From positions 31,751,969 through 31,815,968 of the forward strand of contig OX463778.1 in the NCBI GenBank assembly GCA_949825025.1: a DNA stretch of 64,000 nt, in the 5' to 3' direction. Both the position numbers and the translations under genes were made by a program. Below, piece by piece: positions 59,201-64,000 of the stretch. The stretch is from Siphlonurus alternatus. Taxonomy: Eukaryota > Arthropoda > Insecta > Ephemeroptera > Siphlonuridae. How positions within the stretch are numbered: position 1 is the first letter of the stretch; every line of letters begins with the position of its first letter. Under the pieces are notes generated by a model, which searched no databases, was not told the origin of the DNA, and saw only the letters and a program-made list of their open reading frames with translations.

Positions 59201-62200
59201 GTCTTGTGGATACCACACCTCGTTCAGCAGTCACCAGACCAAGCCTTGAGTCAAACGGAATAAGACCCAGAAAACCGTGCAACTGTACAAAGTCGCAGTG
59301 CCTCAAGCTGTAAGTAATATTGTAAAATGCAGCTTGAATGCAAGTATGTTAACAAAAAAAATATGTACTTTGGTTCTTCATGTTTGTTGATTTCATCTTA
59401 CAATGGAGTATCGACTTCAAATTTTTTTAATTTTTTTATTGCAGAAATGGATAGAAAGTGCCAAGTTATGCCTCTCTGTTTTTTTTTTTTTTTTTTTTTT
59501 TTAGATTTTTTGGAGCCCGAGAAGTATTGCTAAAAAAAAAATTTGATGATGTTGGGTTTGAACTCGCGCCCCTTTTAGGTCCTATTCTCTTATTAGAAGA
59601 GGCGTCTAGAGGCATCACTTTCTTGTACTTTCAATATTTTAAAAAAAAAAAAATAGTTTCCAGACTCTTAACAAATATGAAAAAAAAAAAAAAAAAAAAA
59701 TTAAAAAAAACTTCAGTGTCATAACTTTGCATCCTCTATCCATTTCTGCAATAAAAATTTTTGAGGTTGATACTCCATTATTGAATTATATACTGTATAT
59801 CATATGACTTAATTTAATGATAAAAATTATTATTGCTATATTTTTCAGTTATATTACAGTAGCTTTCAACCTTATATTCACACACAGCACTGAGGTACAG
59901 AACCTGATTTCATATTCTAAATTGTTTTAGCATTTATAAACAGACTTACGAATTCATCTAAATTTAATTTGCTGTTTCTTTGAGTGACCTAGGCTTTGTA
60001 AAATAATTTATCACATAACATTTCAAAATAATTTAGTGAGTAAAATACTTGCTAGAAAACATAATGCAATGTTACTATAGTGTCTTGTTTAAATTTTTTT
60101 AATGTTCAGCTGTACTAATTTAACTTCTTGGTTTTAGGTATTGTGACTGCTTTGCCAATGGAGAGTTCTGCAACAACTGCAACTGCAACACATGCAATAA
60201 TAACCTGGAGCATGAGGAGGAGAGACAGAAGGCAATCAGAGCATGCCTAGAGCGCAACCCTCAGGCGTTCAAGCCCAAGATTGGCAAGACCCAGGTGGGC
60301 GATGAGAGACGTCACAACAAGGGCTGCAACTGTCGGCGCTCAGGTTGCCTCAAGAACTACTGCGAATGCTACGAGGTGAGGTCAATTAACAAACCTAGAT
60401 TTTTTTTATATATACTGACACATCTGTTTAATTATGTTATTGGTACTTGTTGTTCTAGTTTTGATGCATTTTGATGTACAGTTTTGACTTAAGCAAGGTT
60501 GAATCCAGCACTCTGCTCTGGGGAAAAGGAAGGCGGGAGGGACTATCCAGCAATGTTAAATTTGGGGCGCTAGGAAGGGCGATGAGCAGTGGATGATAAC
60601 ACCTCTTGTGTATTGTAGTGGAGGGGATGGGGGGCTTCTGGAGGGGTGACTCTCTCCCCTTCACCTCTAGATTTGCTCTTGGTCTCAAAATGTTGTTCTA
60701 CATTAATTATAGACTAACAAAAAAAAAAAAAAAAAGAGAAAAATTCTTGTTTTAAAATCAAAGGTGCCCAATCACCACTTGAAGCAAGTAAGAATAAAAT
60801 CAACAGTTTATAAATAGACAAGGTTCATATTATTCTTGAATTCTAAAAACCCAACCTCGTAAAAAAATTTTAGACATAGCTCTAGTGATATTGAAACAAG
60901 AGGGGTACTGAAGTTTTTGTGTTTCTTTGTTGATATGATTGTATTTTTTGGGTACTTATATAACATACTATTTTTTTTTTTTTTTTAATATTTTAATTTT
61001 CTGTATTTCAAAAAAAGAAGAAAAAAAGAAAAAAAAAAGAAAGAAAGAAAGAAAGAAAAGAAAAAAAAAAGAAAAAAAGTACGAGTGCAAACTAGTCAAA
61101 ATGTCAAAAAAGAAAGGGTTTATTTTTATAGCAATAGAGTATTGTCCTCAAATTTTTTTATTGCAGAAATGGATAGAGGGTGCAAAGTTATGCGACCCTG
61201 ATTTTTTTTAGATTTTTTAGAGCCCGGGAACTATTTTTAAAAAATTATTGAAAGTCCTTTCCGTGACGTCACGAGACGCCGCTCCTTAAGAAAATGATAG
61301 GACTTGCCGCTGCGTGACGTCACAAAAAGGACTTTCAATAATTTTTTAAAAATAGTTCCAGGTCTCAAAAAAATCTGAAAAAATCAGGGTAGCATAACTT
61401 TGCACCCTCTATCCATTTCTGCAATAAAAAAAATTGAGGACAATACTCTTTACAAGTCCTCTTTACAGAACTTCATGCTTGTTTGGTATGTTTTCAGGCT
61501 AAGATTCCGTGCACACACATGTGTAAGTGTGTTGGGTGTCGTAATCTGGAAGACAGTGAGGAACGAAAGCTGGACCGTGAGAATGTAGTCCTTGCTGCAG
61601 GTCTGCGTGCTCGACAGCAGCACATGTACGCTGCCAACCGAAATCGCATGGCAAGTGGCAAGCGAGGCCGCGGAGCAGCTGCAGTGCACCATGGACTCAT
61701 CAGGTGAGAATCCCACTTTTAGGAGGAGAGCAGGGAGTATTGGTCCTCAGTTCAATGGACCACTTGCAAAATTATGTTATAGCAAAAAATCATCCACCCA
61801 ATGAATTGTTGCTGTTCATTATGTGTATAATTTTTATTTTATTTATTCACATTAAATACATGTTGGTATATTGTGACTACATAGCTACATACTAAATATA
61901 ATATAATTAGATATACTATAGCTGAAGAAAAGAACATTTTGTACTGGCATTCATACATATGTAGAATGATATAACAATTTCAATTTTTACAAAAAAACAA
62001 AAAAAAAAACAAAAAAATGAACCAGAAAATTTAAAATTTATTAAATAATATAATTATCAACAATACAGTAATATAATTATCAACAATAATATAATTATTA
62101 CAAATAAGAATTTACACTTTTATTGTTAACTATTTTCTTGTTAATGGAATAATAATTATTTTTAAAAAGATAGCTAAACAATTGCTTCTTGAAAACAGAT

Positions 62201-63791
62201 ACTTTTAATTTTCTTTATATGATGCATACATAATCTGGAAGTTTTTTGTACAGTCCTCGCCTCTAAAAAGTTCCCTTCTGCAGCCTTGTTGATCACCATG
62301 CTCCGTAAGAATAACACAGGGCACTGTGATTAACAAGGCTGCAGAAGGGAACTTTTCAGAGGCAAGGATATGGGGCTAAAATAAAAACGGTCTCTTTTAG
62401 TTTGCTCGTAACCTCCGTATTTTTATATGAATAAGATTTGACTGTCTAATTTCTTTTAACATAAATAATTATAAAAAATATACAAATACTTGGAAAATTC
62501 AAGATATTATTGTTCCCATTGTTTTTTACAACTTTCTCTAGCTTTTGCTTGTATCATGCTTCTAAGCATACAAATACAGTACACTATCAGCATAGGTAGA
62601 CGATCCCCACAAAAGAACTCTTTAAGTAATAATGGAGTACACATAACCGTAATACACAATTTTTAAAGACTCTAAAATAAATTACATACTTTACGAAGCT
62701 GCTTCATGGCAAAATTAATTTTAGCCAACTTCTTATTTAATTTTTTGAATTGGACCTTATGGGAAATTTACGATTTTCTCATACAGATTTCAATACATTA
62801 CAAACATACGATTTAAAAAATAAATATATCACCGGAATCTCCATTTTTTTGCCATTTATAATATTGAAATGTGAATCTGAAGAAGTAAGAAGTTTTCTTC
62901 CTTTTGATATCTTAAATTTCAAATTATACATAATCAGCCAATTATAGTAAGCAGGAAGTGAATCCTGTCGTCTTTTTGAGGGGGGGGGGACACTAAAAAA
63001 AAAAAAAAAAAGGATGTAAAAGTTGTACGTCTACGTCTTTGCTGGTGTTTGAAGAAATATCTTAACATTAAAGAATGTCAAAGTTTAAAATGTACCGTAA
63101 CCAATCTTTTTGCTAGAAAAAGGAATTGAATTTAGGAAATTAAGAGCTTTTCAATCTCTAGTTCATCTTGGATTTAAACTACAAGAAAATTTAATTGGAG
63201 TCTGCCATTCTAATGTCGTTCTCATCCTCTAATAGCTTTATAGCATCTGATGAATCCATTCAATTTCTATAAAACTAAAAGATTACCGGTATATAAAATT
63301 ATGCTATTTTGAAATATTTTAAATTTGTTTTTATATATGGTGCAGGAGCATTTTACGAAAAAAAATAAAACAAAACATTTTCTTTTCGCTAAAGGAGCCT
63401 ACAACATCACATTTTAATTGGCCTTTAATGTCGTCATGGGCGTTAATCGTTAATTCAAATTTTCCATCCTAATTACCAACACTTAATTTTTTATTTTAAA
63501 TTATTTTCTCTATATACCGTACATACTTTTTACTACAATCTAATGCATAATTCAAATTCCAGGCAACCATTTGGCTTCATGAACCAGCGACTTGTGGAGG
63601 CAACATGCCAGTGTTTGCTTGCTCAGGCCAAGCAGGGCGAAGGAGCAGGGGAAGGTGAGGAGGAAGAAGAAGAAGAAGAGGGAGGCACTAGCCTGGACGA
63701 GGCCGAGATTGAACGCCGTGTGCTGGAGGAGTACGGCGAGTGCCTCAAGCAGTTCATCGAATGCTCCACCAAGCTCGACCACTCACTGTAG
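53227..63791 (+). CDS. LIN54: LIN54 / Mip120, DREAM complex DNA-binding subunit
   Basis: Eleven coding exons: 53227-53242, 53641-53870, 54718-54954, 55752-55997, 57364-57606, 58132-58269, 58659-58820, 58921-59309, 60138-60375, 61498-61703 and 63563-63791. They sum to 2334 nt (777 aa; vertebrate LIN54 is about 750) and all phases close. LIN54 binds CHR promoter elements through tandem cysteine-rich CXC repeats and brings MuvB/DREAM to cell-cycle genes in the nucleus. The first CXC repeat starts at C544 ([20 protein letters not shown]), the second at C617 ([18 protein letters not shown]) and runs to C647. The tyrosines in LYCDC (Y555) and NYCEC (Y628) match the DNA-contacting pair known in the family. 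Residues 1-540 are low-complexity Gln, Thr, Ser, Pro and Val stretches. The tail has a run of eight glutamates before a helical end. Exon 1 codes only MAETD. Confidence 0.96.
53893..54004. mobile_element. Short foldback in LIN54 intron 2
   Basis: GGTCGTAAGTTGCAGCCACC near 53895 pairs with GGTTGGCTGCAACTTACGGCC near 53983; about 26-bp imperfect arms around a 60-bp centre that itself has partial complementarity (ATTCTCGGATAATTCTCCGA). Confidence 0.7.
55197..55542. mobile_element. TTAA foldback family, copy 3
   Basis: Near-complete copy of the family at 46495-46841, ends GGTAAGGTAACGCCACC, flanked by TTAA (55193-55196 and 55543-55546). In LIN54 intron 3. Confidence 0.9.
56055..56849. mobile_element. 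hAT-like element (795 bp) with poly-G/C ends
   Basis: Terminal inverted repeats CGGTGGCGTAGCC and CAGTGGCGTAGCC with a perfect 8-bp target duplication CCTCAATT (56047-56054 and 56850-56857). Long G and C homopolymers lie just inside both ends, and GGGGGGCTTCGCCCCCCAAA near 56750 forms a hairpin. No transposase. In LIN54 intron 4. C and G tract lengths may be unreliable in assembly. Confidence 0.9.
57779..57930. mobile_element. Short foldback in LIN54 intron 5
   Basis: About 152 bp, arms GCCGGTATTACACGATAC...ATTGAATACAATTTTTCC, loop around ACAAACAAATGGAG. Flanked by TTAA on the left and TTTA on the right. An eroded copy is at 9888-10057. Confidence 0.85.
59403..59778. mobile_element. Foldback MITE, ATGGAGTATTG family, copy 3
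   Basis: Outer arms match copies 1, 2 and 4 (TTATTGCAGAAATGGATAGA). The centre is different (TTGGGTTTGAACTCGCGCCC) and contains several poly-A and poly-T expansions; it lacks the TGACGTCA words. In LIN54 intron 8. Confidence 0.85.
60376..61133. other. LIN54 intron 9, low-complexity part
   Basis: No gene. It contains an A tract near 60720 and a purine-rich (AAAG)n-type microsatellite at about 61010-61080. The lysine-rich plus-strand frame across that microsatellite is an artefact. Confidence 0.6.
61134..61450. mobile_element. Foldback MITE, ATGGAGTATTG family, copy 4
   Basis: Best-preserved arms of the family (GAGTATTGTCCTCAA at both ends), TGACGTCA at 61264 and 61315. The right end lies only about 48 bp before the acceptor of LIN54 exon 10, so it has taken over the branch-point neighbourhood. 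Confidence 0.9.
61757..62946. mobile_element. Split copy of the 26681-27357 foldback family
   Basis: 61757-61846 matches the outer arm (GGACCACTTGCAAAATTATG) and 62751-62946 matches the next part (TTGGACCTTATGGGAAATTT, ATATCACCGGAATCTCC, AATCAGCCAATTA). The roughly 900 bp between are foreign and include another foldback at 62255-62367. In LIN54 intron 10. Confidence 0.7.
62255..62367. mobile_element. Foldback MITE, GCAGCCTTG family, copy 2
   Basis: A roughly 110-bp hairpin: CCTCGCCTCTAAAAAGTTCC...TGCAGCCTTG pairs with its complement ending GGAACTTTTCAGAGGCAAGG. Same family as 10199-10300. Confidence 0.8.
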
Positions 63792-64000
63792 CCCCTTCTA
63801 CCATGGACTTCATCGAGAGTATCGAAAAAACAAAGTACAATAATAATATCAACTTTTTTAATCTGAACAATTTTTATGAGTGAATGTGTGTTAGTTTTAT
63901 AAGTATTACTTTAAATTTAGATGCATCGTTCTTAATTTTTTTTTTTTTTTTTTTACTGTATATCAATATAAGATTTTTAATTTAAAAGAAACTAATATAT
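63792..64000 (+). other. LIN54 3' UTR
   Basis: AT-rich sequence after the TAG at 63789-63791. No canonical AATAAA is visible before the window ends, so the polyadenylation site may lie beyond. Confidence 0.5.

Noticed and set aside
60939..61211. Plus-strand lysine-rich frame
   Set aside because: Created by an (AAAG)-type microsatellite and the start of a foldback.

Overview
The window is eukaryotic nuclear DNA, very AT-rich, with GT-AG introns, small exons and a dense load of short DNA transposons. The protein-coding genes point to an arthropod: two adjacent SET/MYND (SMYD) genes of the expanded arthropod SmydA kind, an arthropod-like VDAC of 282 codons, a COP9 signalosome subunit 4 gene and a LIN54/Mip120 gene. 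A crustacean is possible, but the sequence alone does not fix the species.

Layout. 1-4600: the 3' end of a hAT transposase, a 41-bp minisatellite, and repeat-like DNA with GC-rich nested hairpins. 4600-27900: a SMYD cluster, all on the minus strand. SMYD gene A (27725 to 14977, 517 aa, six exons) is followed by SMYD gene B (12490 to 7918, 526 aa, four exons), then a decayed SMYD 3' fragment (7700-7465) and an orphan first exon with its promoter (4675-4636) that matches the start of gene B. Gene A's introns hold a 1.5-kb hAT element, two long foldbacks and a 3.6-kb element with terminal inverted repeats that contains a 142-bp satellite. 28238-32285: an LTR retrotransposon on the minus strand with near-identical 284-bp LTRs but no visible gag or pol. 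33622-42465: VDAC on the plus strand. 42913-52298: COPS4 on the minus strand, convergent with VDAC. 53227-63791: LIN54 on the plus strand, divergent from COPS4 across about 0.9 kb.

I assembled all five gene models by hand from reading frames plus splice sites. Exon phases close exactly in each: 1554, 1581, 849, 1269 and 2334 nt of coding sequence, stops included. COPS4 contains a 27-nt symmetric microexon.

How the genes work: VDAC is the mitochondrial outer-membrane metabolite channel. CSN4 is a scaffold of the cullin deneddylase. LIN54 is the DNA-binding subunit of the DREAM/MuvB cell-cycle repressor. The SMYDs are putative protein methyltransferases. I see no operon-like relation; the shared features are the convergent VDAC/COPS4 3' ends and the divergent COPS4/LIN54 promoter region.

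The most distinctive content is the mobile DNA. There are at least five elements with clean 8-bp target duplications (hAT-like), several long foldbacks flanked by TTAA, nested insertions, and a recurring TGACGTCA (CRE-type) palindrome carried by three otherwise different foldback families.
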